Positions 12,343 to 24,727 of a stretch of 64,000 nt of DNA are shown here, in pieces. How positions within the stretch are numbered: the stretch's first letter is position 1; each line of letters begins with the position of its first letter. This DNA comes from Anagrus nilaparvatae (taxonomy: Eukaryota; Arthropoda; Insecta; Hymenoptera; Mymaridae), in NCBI GenBank assembly GCA_022575985.1, contig JAKSXM010000246.1:10496001-10560000 (forward strand). The letters are read 5' to 3'. Position numbers and translations under genes: made by a program. The notes beneath the pieces were generated by a model. It was given only the letters and a program-made list of their open reading frames with translations. It was not told where the DNA came from and did not search any database.

Positions 12343-15300
12343 GTAAGTTTAAAATTTGCTAATTTGATTCTATATAATAGTATATTTAAAAATCATATTG
12401 GACAAAAAATTGTTAGATAAATTGTATTGTTGTGTTTTACAATAAGTTTAATTACAATAAATGGAATGTATTTTATTTTGTGGTCGATTTGGCAAAATAA
12501 AAGCTTAAAAAACAAATTTTGAGCCTGGTTTCAGGTTCTAATAGTATTTTATTCAATAATTATTTTTGAAAATAAGAGTCACGCTATATGATATATTAAG
12601 TTATGTAAAATTTAAACTAATGAACAATTACTTTATCAAATTAAATTTACAGTTTTTATATGAGAAATAATAACAAGTTTTGAAATAATTAGAAAAAAAA
12701 AAATTTTTTCTTTTACATTGAACTCAGATTATTAAAGCTAAATATACGTTTTTTGAAAAACATTTATTTATATAATTATATACTACAAAATAGTATATAA
12801 AGTTATTCTGCTGGAAATTCACGTGTATCATTATAAAATGCAAATAAAATAAATTTGATTTATGAAATAATATTTCTGAACGCATAAAAATAATGTTTGT
12901 TTAATTAAATAAATAAAAGCTTCAGTTCTAAGTAAATATTTCAAAATTATGTCCAGTACCTACAAAACACGAATTTTAGCTGATTGGAGGTAATTACACG
13001 TACTATCTCAAAATTAATTTTCAAAATCAGTTTGAAAATAGAATCAATATTAACCAAAGGCTTTGTATTGATCTAGCTCCATTTTAGTGGCTGCAGGGCC
13101 AAAAGTTCCTCGCATAATAACATTCGTATTCTAAATTTAATAGGCACCTCGTTTAAAACCTTTGTTGATTTATAACTGATTAATATACTACTGATTTCAA
13201 ATTTTCATAGGAAATCACATAAATTTTACTCCAAAATGTATAATGAAAAATATTTTGTAATTTATACAGGATCCTTACTCCAGTCGAATCACGGGAGGAG
13301 AGGGAAGGTGGGGGGGGGGGGTTATCGTAGGCAAAAAAGATGAGAAAAGGTCACTGATTCCAAAAATCAAGGTTTTGCTCATGCGAAATGGACCTAATAC
13401 CTTTAAATTAGCAAAAATCACTCCTTTTTAAGGTCGTTTTTCGGCGTTTTTACAATATACACAATCTGTAAGGAGATATAGCCCATTAAGTAGATTTTTG
13501 AAACTGCTAATTACAAACATAAAAGTCACGTGCATGGAAAATGAATCAAACGACTTTTAAACTAGAAAAAAATACCCATTATTAAGATTAAGATTTTCCT
13601 ATGTTTGCAAATAATATCAAATGCCAACAATATGTTTTTTGAATCACTGATCACGAATTTTGGAATCGTTAACGTGAAAAATTATAAACGCCCTAAAATA
13701 GTCTAAAACACTCTTTACTCCTAGTTTTTTTACTTAAACCCTTATAATACAAATATAGCTACGCCGCAAAAAAATCCGCTTGTGGCTAGCAGAATTTTTT
13801 TTTCTTTGCAAACAATTGCAAAAAAAAATTTTTTTCCCCTTACTTGGGGTATGCGTATATCGGTATGATGAAATTTGAAAAAATTTTGGAAAAAGAAAAG
13901 AAAAAATGTTTATTTTTAATTTTCTTTACGTTTCAAGTCATTTGCAATCGTTTGACGAGAAAAAAAACCCGCTAGCCACAAGCGGATTTTTTTTCAGTTT
14001 ATTGTTTTAACATGGAACATGTATATAGGAAGGGGTATATGGTGAAATCGATGGCGGAGGGGGGAGGGTAAAATGTTTCTGATTTTAGGGGGAGGGGGTG
14101 GTCAAATGGAACTTGGAACAATTTCGAATGAGGGATTAGAATAATCCTCTTTTTGGGACTTATTTTGGTTTATTTTGCGAAACAGCTTTTATTAGTAACT
14201 TTTATTATTAATATTATTTTGATAATTAAAAACTAAAAAAGGGAAATAATTACGAATTATAAAATTAGCAAATTGTATAAGCTTGTTGTGTACTATTTAT
14301 GCGTTCTACCTAGCACACCATACATTTATAGGTTGCGTTTACGTAAACCAGTTATAAGTTTTTTTAATAAGTTATCTTCTTTTAATCTACAGAAAAATTC
14401 TAAACAAAAATTTTAAATTTTTTAAAAATTATTTCCTTTGACTTAATCTTTTTACCTTCTCAAAAAAAATTTTCATTTTGCTGTTTCCTAAAAATCTAAC
14501 GTATCATAATCATATTTTAAAAATGCAATCAGACTATTATTTTACTGAATAAGAATATTACAACTGACAAAAAAAACGTGAAGATTGGCAGAATAATTTC
14601 CGTTACTAGTCAAAAATTCAAATAAAAAAATATCTTGATTGTCAATCGATCAATGTAATATTTTTTCTTTGATTGAATTTTCAAAAAAAGTTTGAAAATT
14701 TTAATTTTACATTGTTTGCTCTACTTTTTTAATCTAACAAAAATTTATTTAGGTCAAGTTATTAAGCGAAAAAATTACTAAAGTTGTAAAAGTTGTAAAA
14801 GCTCCCTAGCCTACCGTAATGTAATTGACTATTTCAATAATAAACTTTTATTTTTAAAATCAGTTAATCTCAATGAATAGAAAAGTATTTAAAATTTAAC
14901 AAAAATTAGCATAAAAAAACAGTAATCAACGCTATTCTGGCAATAAAACTAAAAATAATAGCATTTTTAATCATAACGTAAAATCTGAACTTAACTTTGA
15001 AACTAAATAAATTCAAAGAAAAAATAAAAGTATAAAATCACAATAATTTTTAAAATTAATTAAATTAACTCCTAACACACATAAAAACTAATAAACAAAG
15101 ATACAATTAATAGACCAAATGATAAAAAAATAAAAAGTGCTAAAAAGTCTATACAATTATCGATTTAAAAAAATATTGATCAATGCAGTAAGTAAATCGA
15201 CGTAAGTTTAGGTCAAGGTAGACATTTTTAGTATAATGCATGTCTATGTAAAATAATAATGATAGGAAGGTAATAGTAAGTCACAAATACAACAAATAAA

Positions 15301-18300
15301 AAATAATAATTTTTTTTTTACATATACACAAAATGTTTAATGTAGACATGCTCAATTCGTATATACTCTAGAACAAAAAGCTTACTTATCAAGGTATTTC
15401 AGGGTATATTTTAGATAGTCTATACACTCGTCGTGTGTTTTATTTTTACTATGTAAAGTTTTTTTTTTATAAAACCGGAAGTATTTTATTTTTATTTGTA
15501 AAAATTGTTGTTTTTGTTGTTTTTTTTTTAAATCGATATGGTTTAATTTTTTGAATTTTTTGACTTAAAATATTTGATGTCAAGAAAATTGTTAACTGAA
15601 TATCCAAAACAAAAGAGATTTGCGACTGATCATTACGAGAGAATGGCTAAAAAGGTTTGGAGAAATTTTATTTAATTTTTTTACAAAAATTTAGATTTTT
15701 GCCCTACGTGTAATTTTTGTTTTTACAAGGGTAATAGACATTTTTTTGAATGGCATTTTATTTTTGAGAATTGTTTTTTTAATTTTGGACTGATATAGTG
15801 AATTTGAATTTAAGCAAATTTTTTGGCGCAAAAATGAAGAGTTTTAAATAATTTGTAATGAATAATAAATTATTCAAAAATTCTTTTTATCACTCGATGA
15901 TAAGGAAAATATTTAAAATAATTGAAGCAATAACAATTTGCTCGTAAAGTTTGTTATTATTTCAATTATTTTAAGATTTTTAAATTTGTTGAAATGTTAA
16001 CTGAACATTTTTTTATCAGTAAAAAGCTCAGGAAATGAATTTTTTAAAATAATAATTTATTTTTAATATATTCATTTTTACTACTTTTTTTTACTTGACT
16101 TATATGAGCAAATAATAAAAATATTGCATTCAAAGTGTAGTACCTTGTACAAGAAAATAAATCAAAGAAAAAAATTTAATATATTTTTTGAAAATTAAAG
16201 ACTTTGTTTTCGAAGGCAAAATGAAATTATTATTTTTTTAAAATATATCACGTCTTAGCAAGATAATTTTTTTCTAATCAGAATTTTATTTACACACATG
16301 TTTTTTTTCGTATAGCAAATTCTAAATCTTGTTAATTAAAAGCTTGGATAAGAAAGATTACTAAAAGGCAACATTTGTGAATCTGACATACTTTGCTATA
16401 AAAAAATTAACTCCTTGGAGAAAAATGAGTCAAATTTTCATCCTTCATAAGTTGAATTTACATTAAAATAAATTAAAATTATTTTTACAAAATTTTTGTA
16501 AACTGCTCATATATAACAAAATAATAAAAAAAATGAAACATTTCCTTTTATTTATTTAAACGTGCTCATAACAGAAAATAAATGATATACAACTTTCATA
16601 CTAAACATTTTTTTAAATTACCTTTTTTTCTAATTTCATAAAAAAACAGAAAAATTATAGTGTAATAAAAATAAAAATTATTATAATTTTGTATTCCATA
16701 TTTAATTTTAATATAAATGAGAAAAACAGAAAACTTTGACATATATATAAAAAACTAGTAATTTATTTTAATAAAGTTCAGAGATAATCTAATTTAGCAT
16801 TAATTTTTTTATTTTAATAGCGAGAATGTATATCAATCCATATTGGACAAGCTGGTGTTCAAATGGGAAATGCATGTTGGGAATTATATTGTTTAGAGCA
16901 TGGGATAATGCCAGATGGTCATTTAGAGACATCAAATAATGGCGAAGAACCAATTATTGACGATTCGTTTAATACTTTTTTTGCTGAAATGAGTTCTGGG
17001 AAACGTGTACCAAGAGCTGTTTTTGTTGATCTTGAACCAACTGTAATTGGTTAGATAATTTTTATTTTATCTCTTATGTGCAATTAATTTATTTTTTTAT
17101 TTTTTATTTAAAAGATGAAATTAAAACTGGAGTTTATAAGGATCTCTTTCATCCAGAACAGCTTATTACTGGTAAAGAAGACGCCGCTAATAATTATGCA
17201 AGAGGACATTATACGATAGGTTTGTATTTTTAATATACAATCGTGTTCATTTATTTTAATATCTCAATGCCAATGTTAAAATAACAAGTGTCATTTATTT
17301 GAATTTTTTTTCGCTTTTGATAAAATGCATATCAAAACTGAGCATAAAGACCTTTTTTTGTATAAACAAGGAAGGCTCTTACTTGAATGTTTTTTAATTG
17401 GACAACATTATTATAATATTACATTATAACATTATTTAATTTGAAATCTTACTTGTATTTCAAAATTGCCTGTTTAAAAAAATCTCTGATGGGAAAGATT
17501 CCATTTGAAAATCCTCTAAGGGATCCTATGTCAACTGGGCCTAAGTTAAATTGATGGTTTACTGAATTTAATTTAAAATATTTTTTCTTGAATGAATTAC
17601 TAATTACTTTCTCGAATTGTATGCTGAAAAAAATTCAGCTTCAAATCTTAGAAGTTAAAAATTGGCTTAGAAGTACATTTTAACGCGTTTCTAGAAAAAT
17701 AAATCTGTACTATTCATTTTTAAGTTTTATTTTCTGCTTGTGGTGATTGCGGAAAGCGAATTTTTTTCCTGATATTGCTTTATTACCAATATCATAAAAG
17801 TTAGAAAATTTTTTTTTAATTTTATGCTTTATGTTACATTATTGAAAAGGGGAGACCGCTACCTTTGGGAAACCAAATTACAATCTATTGTTATGGATGT
17901 CTTTAATATATTGAAAAAATAGTCCCCATGCCCTTAGTTTATTTCATTGAGTCTTCTGGACTTAAAAACCCAGGGCTCAATGTTATTAAATAGGGTTTTT
18001 TTGGTAAATTTGAGGTAAAGTTAACCAAAACACTTCTGGTTGGTCTCATTTTTTGTGTGTAAGTATTAGCATTTAAGCCCTGTATATCGTAAAATTTAAT
18101 CACTAATTTTTTTACCGGCGTAGCCAATTAACCAAATGGCAATTTCTTGCCAAAAATGACCAATTAATAAATTTCTGTAAAAATTGTATTTTTGAGAAAC
18201 ATGAGTTTTGAAGAACTTAAAAATTTTCTATAGAAGCTTGTATACAAGCTTCAAGTTTCTGGAAATTCCTTATTCGCCCCTTTTCAATTATTCGCTTGTC

Positions 18301-20827
18301 AGATATGGTAATTTAAAGTCACAGTCCTAATTTAAGGATTTTTAATAAAGTCAATCTTTATCATTATCTCTAAAGGCGATGTCTTAGGAACTATTAAAAA
18401 AAAAAAAAACAAGTAAAAGATTTGTTTAAACTTGAAGCTCGCAGAAAATTTATGAGACCAATGATTAATCAAAAATTACAATTTTGAGAGCAATTTAAAA
18501 ATTAGTCATTCTGAGACGAAAATGGCCATTTGGTTAATTAGTTATAGTTATGAGAGAATGAGTAATAATGAATTGTAATTTGGGGGGCTTCACGAGCAAA
18601 CAAGGTGGATAGATTGCCTCCATAAGTCAAGCGACCTGGTTTAGGCCCATCTAAGGGTTGCCGGTGGGCCACGTGACATTAAGGCTTAGTAGGTGAGACT
18701 TACATGAAAAAAATTATACCAACTAGAAGTGTTTTGGTTGATAAGTAAGGTGACAGAATTATTTAGAAATAGCCCAATAATTCCTATTTCATGTAGCAGA
18801 AAGCCCTGTGTTTTTAGGCCCAGAAGGTCAATTAGAAAAAACAGAGGGTATTTGGTTTTTCAAAGGCTATGGTCTCCTTTTGTAAGTGAAAATAAAAAAA
18901 AAAAAATTTAGTTTTTAAATTTTGCTTTCCGATAGATGAAGTTTGAGGCAAGAGAAAAAATTACTCTTTCCAAAAGCTATTTTTTTCAATATTCGCAGTA
19001 CCTTCAAACTGGGCGATTTCGGATTATCAGTCTTTATTTATATGTCTGTAAATAAAATACAGAAGAATAATAACACTCTCGCGTATTTAGTTATTTATTT
19101 TATTTCTTGAAAATTATTAACCAACAGCTCTAAAAAAAATTATTTTTAGGGAAAGAATTGATCGATTTAACACTAGATCGTATAAGAAAAATAACAGAAT
19201 ATTGTCAAGGTTTGCAAGGTTTTTTAATTTTTCATTCATTTGGTGGTGGTACTGGTTCCGGATTTTCTAGTTTATTAATGGAAAGATTATCAGCTGAATT
19301 TCCAAAAAAAAGTAAATTAGCCTTCAGTATTTACCCAGCACCACAAGTATTTATTTAACTTTAATATTAAAAAATTATTTTTCATAAATATTTATTAAGA
19401 AAACTTTATTTATAGGTTTCAACAGCAGTTGTAGAACCATACAATGCAGTACTTTACACTCACACAACGTTAGAACATTGTGAAGTTGCATTTATTGTAG
19501 ACAATGAAGCAATTTATGAATTATGCAGAAGAAATTTAAATATTGATTGTCCATCATATAAAAATTTAAATAGACTTATTGGACAAATAGTATCATCAAT
19601 AACAACAAGTTTACGTTTTGATGGTGCCCTAAATGTCGATTTAACAGAATTTCAAACGAATCTTGTACCATATCCAAGAATACATTTTCCATTAGTAAGT
19701 TTCAATAATCAATATTTTTAATATACTTATATCATGAATTTTAAAATAAAAAAAAAATAAAAAAAACTTTATTATCGTGTTTTAATTATCGTAATAATTA
19801 ATCTTTCAAACTTTTATATCTTTATAGGCAACATATGCCCCAGTATTATCAGCAGAAAAAGCTGGTCACGAAAGAATAACAGTATCAGAAATAACTGCAT
19901 CATGTTTTGAACCAAATCATCAAATGGTTAATTGTGATCCACGTAATGGTAAATATATGGCTGTTTGTATGTTGTATAGAGGTGACGTTGTACCAAAAGA
20001 TGTTAATTCTGCCATTGCATCATTGAAAAAACAAAAACATGTACAATTCGTTGATTGGTGTCCTACTGGTTTTAAAGTAAGATTAAAATATTAAAAAATT
20101 TTTTTATGTAGTATTTTTTGTTGTAATTTATAAAAATTTATTTGTATATTAATAAGAGACTCGAAAAATTTAAGGTTGGTATTAATTGTCAACCACCAAC
20201 AGTTGTACCTGGAGGTGATTTAGCAAAAGTTAATAGAGCAGTTTGCTGTTTGTGTAATACAACAGCTATTGTTGAAGCATGGGCCAGAATTGATCGAAAA
20301 TTTGATCTTATGTTTTCAAAACGTGCATTTGTTCATTGGTTAGTATAAAACTTTTTTTTAATTTTATAAAAAAATATAATATTCAATTCAGAAATTTTAA
20401 CATGAAACATGTTTAAGAATTAGGGAGGGGGACGGGTGGGGGAAAATTTATCGCTAAAAGTAGTTTGATGTAAAAGTAGCCCTAATAAAAGGGGGATTGA
20501 ACAAAAATAGTTGCAAAAGGGTAGTATGTAAAAAATTAAAAAAGACGCTATATTGGTAAATAAGGACTGTAGTTCGTAACTTAATAGTAATGTAGGTCCA
20601 GTTTTATTTTAGGTATTTAAATCGGGTATAATATTTTTAGCATAAATTATCAACATGTTTCATGTTTTTTGCTTATGAATTTACAAACTGTTTTCTTTTT
20701 TAGGTTTGTTGGTGAAGGAATGGAAGAAGGTGAATTTTCAGAAGCTAGAGAAGATCTTGCAGCACTTGAACTTGATTACCGAGAAGTACAAGAAGATTCA
20801 GCTGCTCCTGAAGAAAATGAATATTAA
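12340..20827 (+). CDS. Alpha-tubulin (divergent isotype without Lys40)
   Basis: Alpha-tubulin pairs with beta-tubulin to build microtubules. Exons: 12340-12342 (ATG only, inferred), 16821-17049, 17115-17219, 19150-19346, 19416-19694, 19828-20076, 20175-20338, 20704-20827. Joined they give 449 residues, the normal family length, without a stop. A lone ATG exon ending at a GT donor is a common tubulin gene layout, and the next exon starts [12 protein letters not shown]. The tubulin signature GGGTGSG, the catalytic Glu of the GTPase-activating loop ([11 protein letters not shown]) and the C-terminal tail ending EENEY are present. The loop after the first helix reads [13 protein letters not shown] in place of the usual loop with Lys40; it is two residues longer and has no lysine. 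Other unusual cysteines occur ([10 protein letters not shown]). It may be a germline or tissue-specific isotype. Introns 1, 3 and 7 contain repeats. Confidence 0.93.
13767..13997. repeat. MITE with CCGCTTGTGGCTAGC terminal inverted repeats
   Basis: The left end reads AAAAAAATCCGCTTGTGGC and continues TAGC; the right end is its reverse complement followed by TTTTTTTTCAG. The interior has no coding potential. A second copy lies at 21350-21597, sharing the interior GTTTCAAGTGATTTGTAATC (here GTTTCAAGTCATTTGCAATC) and the right-hand CCACAAGCGGA. Confidence 0.75.
14009..14358. repeat. Dispersed repeat with AACATGGAACATGT end
   Basis: It starts AACATGGAACATGTATA, passes through a G-rich stretch and ends in ggttgcgtttacgtaaacc followed by agttataag. 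The same two end segments occur in reverse order and orientation at 47257-47692, so the two loci are copies of one element. A shorter relative lies at 20399-20666. The class is unknown; the interior is non-coding. Confidence 0.6.
17851..18878. repeat. Foldback element, GGAGACC family, in alpha-tubulin intron 3
   Basis: A symmetric element of about 1.03 kb. The left end GGAGACC, then CCTTTG and AAACCAAAT, is mirrored at the right end as ATTTGGTTTT, CAAAGG, GGTCTCC. The next segments are also mirrored: an arm around GGCTCAATGTTATTAAATAG and an arm containing CCAAAACACTTCTGGTTGG against CCAACTAGAAGTGTTTTGG. The same sequence family occurs at 38050-38531, 52925-56918 and 58060-58290. There is no coding capacity, so it is a non-autonomous foldback element or an old palindrome. 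Confidence 0.7.
20399..20666. repeat. Short repeat with AACATGAAACATGTT ends, in alpha-tubulin intron 7
   Basis: The ends AACATGAAACATGTTTA and CAACATGTTTCATGTT are inverted copies of one another. Inside is a G-rich strip (ggagggggacgggtggggg) like that of the 14009-14358 element. It is probably a non-autonomous member of that family. Confidence 0.6.
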
Positions 20828-22159
20828 AAAAAAAATTAATTTTTTTAGCTGTATTACCACAATGTATTATATATTTGTTAATATGGAATTGTTAAAGAGT
20901 ATTTTAAAAATAGTGCACACAATTTAAATCTTTTATCGTGTGCACAAGATTGGTCAGTAAATCTAGTCCTCAAGTTATTAGTACTGTCACTATTCGATAT
21001 ACAAAGGATCAATCAAATGTTTCATGAGAGATTTTTGAGAGTAAATTTTTTGAAAATTAGAGCACAGAAAAAAAAACTAAAGCAATACTTGTGTTCGAAG
21101 ACAATTATTTTTATCGCGTAAAAAGTCCGTCCAATAAAATAATAATTCATATTTTAATTTACATTTGGGTTCAATATTTCTAAAAAAAAAGCAGTAAAAT
21201 AAAAAAAAAAACTATTTAATTCACAGCTAGTCGTATATTTAAAAGTAAATTATGTTTTGTCTCAAGAACATTATTAATTTTTTTGTAGAATACACTATAA
21301 TGTAAATAAATTATAAATTATATTTATAATGTTTTGATGTTTATATATACACTGAAAAAATCAGAAAAAATTAATTCGTCGGTGGATACAGGGGATTTTT
21401 TTTCTTCCTCAAACGAATTCAAATGATCTGAAATGTAAAGAAGAAAAAAAATTTTTATTTAAATATTCTTTAGGTTTCAAGTGATTTGTAATCGTTTAAG
21501 CAATAAAAAAAAATTCCTCTAGCCAAAAACTTAATTCTTAAAACTTACCACAAGCGGAATATTTTCGCTTGCTGCAAACGGATTTTTTTTTTTCAGTTTT
21601 GTAAAAATGCATAAATATACTCACATTAAATTTCCATAATATTTTTTATAGTTCATATGTATAATGAATATTTATTTTATCTTATATAAAATGCTTGGGA
21701 CGTTTAAATAACGTCCATTTATTAAATTATCAAAATATAAACCAGTCTGCAGTGTTAACTTTTTTATCCATATTATATTTATATTCATATTTAGTCATTC
21801 CACACAACTATAAAATTTTATTGATGCTAAATGAAACACATTTAAAGAAAAATATTTTAAACAAAAGTTGCAGTTTTTGTAGGAGAGCAATGAGGTAAAC
21901 TTTATTAAAGTCCATTTTTTTTAAATTTTGAATACATATATATTTTTGATGACATTTTTGATTACATATTTTTAATTTCACCAAATAGGTAAATTTCACA
22001 TTTTTATAATTTTTTGTTTGTTTGTGTGTATGTGTGTGTTTTAAATTTTCATTCAATGAGTGTGCCAAGTAGCAAGTTACTTTAAAAAATTCGTATATCC
22101 TATAGTTGTAAAGCACACAAAAATTTTAATTAATTTAAAAATTAAAATTTAATCTTGGA
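20828..22159. other. Downstream flank of alpha-tubulin
   Basis: AT-rich DNA containing the tubulin 3' UTR. AATAAA-like signals lie near 21134 and 21304; the used one cannot be chosen. A MITE copy occupies 21350-21597. The rest shows nothing recognisable. Confidence 0.45.
21350..21597. repeat. Second copy of the CCGCTTGTGG MITE family
   Basis: It begins CACTGAAAAAA and ends TTTTTTCAGT, with CCACAAGCGGA and the interior GTTTCAAGTGATTTGTAATC shared with 13767-13997. Its left terminal repeat is degraded, so it is an older copy. Confidence 0.6.
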
Positions 22160-22344
22160 TTTTTTTTTTTTTTTTTTTTTATATGAAGCTTCGAGCCTTC
22201 TTTGAGGCTATGCAGCTACGTTTGATTTACCTTATTTTAACATATTAGAGAGTGACTTAGAACATTATATCTTACAGATTAAACAAATCTTCTTTTTTTA
22301 CTAACTAGACAAAAATTAATTATCATAAAGTAATTATAATTGAC

Positions 22345-24710
22345 TTAAATTTTAATTTGACAGTTGTTGAAAAATTCATTCACATAACTCATCATTTTTA
22401 TGTTAGGTTTAGATAAGAATTCTGTGATATCTACAGGAAGTTGATATCCACAATGAATTAGTTTAGAAACAAGAGATTTTCTTTCTTGGTCGAAGCGTGG
22501 GCATTGCCAGATTACATGGTTCAGGTTTTCCACTGGATAACCACATGAACATGAAGAATCAGGGACTACTTTAATTTTATGCAAAGATTCATTTAAGTTG
22601 TAGTGCCCTGATCGACACCTGTTGATGGTTGTAATTAAATCACGATTCAGATTTTTATTATAAAACCATGGTTTACTAAAGGAATTATGAAAGTACTCAA
22701 AATAACTGACACCCTTAATCAATCCTAACTCTTCTATGGACATTTTTGAGGCTTTTCTTCTTTTAACTTTTCTCTTTGGACTATATGGTTTCTTAGGTCG
22801 GTATGTGGAATATGCTTTATAGTGGGATCTATTAAAGTGGCCGATTTTGCCAGCTTGTCAACATTTTCATTTCCAGTTAACCCCTGGTGTGAAGGAACCC
22901 ACAGCAATTTTATATAAGTATCGCTATTGTTAAATTTATGAACTTTCTTTCTAATTTCAAAAATGAGTGGATTAGTTTGCACGTTAAAGCTTGGGTCATT
23001 AAGACTTTCAATTGCGCTAAGGGAATCTGATATAATAACTATATTTTTATCCTTGTTATCCAAGGCAATATTTAAAGCTTCGTTGATTGCAGCACACTCT
23101 GCTGTAAATATCGATGCACGTTTGTTTATGCTCAGCATAGTTTGCTTATCTATTTTCTCACAAAAGCAGGCTGCACCTACTGATATTACATCAGTGCTCT
23201 TGCTACCATCGGTATAAATATGTAATGAGTTGCTTTCGTTATTTAAATAATCATTTAGTAATAGGTTAGGATCATTAGTATTTTGTAATAGTCTGCCAAA
23301 AAGTACGTCAGTATTCACCGGATTTGAAAGCAAGTAGTAGTCAAAGTTATATATGGGTATATTATCAAAGGCTAAGATTTCAGATTCATATTTCATTGCT
23401 TCGTTGATGCATTCATTAATAAACAAACCCCTTTTGCGTTTATCCTGCTTAATTACTGTGCTTAAATTCTTGATGGTTTTATAAACCAAACTACTTTTAT
23501 TAAAAAGAATTTTGGAAAAGTAGGTAGTCCCTAAATATTTGGCTCGGTTTTCAAGACTTTCGACTTTAGATTCTGACAAAATAATATTTGTTGGGGTACT
23601 AGTTCGGTAGCCTAATGCCAATCGAAGCGCTGAGTATTGAATTCTTTCAAGTTTTGACTTGTTTTTACCATTGGAATATGGAAAATATACAAAGCTAGAA
23701 TAATCTATAATGGACCTAACATAGGATTTATAAAATAATATTAACGTTTGAGGGTCAGCTCCCCACCGTATGCCCCTGGAAAATTTTAAGATATTTAATG
23801 CCCTGTTAGCATTTGCCTGTACTATTAGTATGTGTGACGTAAAGTTGAGCCGAGTATCAAAATAAATGCCTAAGAATCTCCCTGATTGGGATGCTTTAAT
23901 TTCTAATCCATTTAGTTTAATTTTTACATTATTGATATCAAATTTATTTTTTCTATTAAGGCACATAAATACCGTTTTAGTAGGCGAGATTTCAAGAGAA
24001 AGTTTTTTTAAATTATTATTCAGTATGTCAATGGTATGTTCAAATTCTTTTAAAACCATTGGAGTTATATTACTAGATCTTTTATAGATTGCTATATCAT
24101 CAGCAAATTGAAGTAATTTAAAACCAGGTGGTAGGTTAACAACTATTTTGTAAACATAAATTAAGTAAAGAAGTGGGCTCAAAACTCCACCTTGAGGGAC
24201 TCCTTTATAGGCAAGAAAAGGGGTGGTCATTGTATCTTTAGTAAATATAGACCTTTTGTAAGTGAAAAATTTGATAAAATTAATTAATTTATAAGAGCAC
24301 CCAATTTTTGATAATTTTTTTAATAATATATCAATAATGACATTATTAAAAGCACCAGTGACATCAAGGAATGCTGCTAGAACAAGATCTTTATTACGGA
24401 AAGCATTATCTATTTCGAGGGTTAAAACTTTTTAATTATCTGCACACGATTTTCCTTTTCGAAAGCCTGCTTGAGATATCGGTAATATTTTTTGTGTTTC
24501 TAACCACCAACGCAGGCGGTTAGATAGCATTAGCTCAAAAAGTTTAGAGCAACAAGATGTAAGCGCTAAGGGTCTGACACCACCTTTAGGTTTAGGGGCA
24601 AAATGAACGAAAACGTCGTTCCATTCTTCAGGATAAGACTCAAAGGCATACATGTCATTAAAAATGTTAAGAAGTATGATTTTATATTTGTGTGGGATGT
24701 TGTGTAGCAC
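22345..24710 (-). pseudogene. LINE ORF2, reverse transcriptase, RNase H and C-terminal zinc-finger part
   Basis: The reverse transcriptase shows PKPKGGVRPLALTS, QAGFRKGKSCADN, a TAA stop at 24432-24434, then in the same frame FLDVTGAFNNV, GVPQGGVLSPLLY and the catalytic FADDIAIY. RNase H follows with all four acidic positions: YTDGS, AECAAI, SDSLSAIE and GNENVDKLAK. After a frameshift near 22740 the tail CRSGHYNLNESL, CSCGYPVENLNH and WQCPRF forms the usual C-terminal cysteine motif of RNase H LINEs, ending at 22345. The intact domains suggest the inactivating changes are recent. Confidence 0.88.
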
Positions 24711-24727
24711 TTCATAGTTAATGCCAT

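Larger units (their letters stand above)
12343..16820 (+). other. Intron 1 of alpha-tubulin
   Basis: A 4.48 kb AT-rich intron between the inferred ATG exon and the first long coding exon. It holds a MITE (13767-13997) and a dispersed repeat (14009-14358), plus a G-run near 13312. I saw no open frame with protein-like content. Long first introns often hold enhancers; none can be named from sequence. Confidence 0.5.

Noticed and set aside
12900..16800. Search for tRNA or other RNA genes in the large AT-rich spans
   Set aside because: No cloverleaf-compatible GGTTCRANYCC box with a matching A box was noticed here or elsewhere in the window; a covariance-model scan would be needed to be sure.
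22963..24087. Plus-strand frames inside the RNase H LINE
   Set aside because: Antisense to reverse transcriptase and RNase H sequence with clear catalytic motifs.
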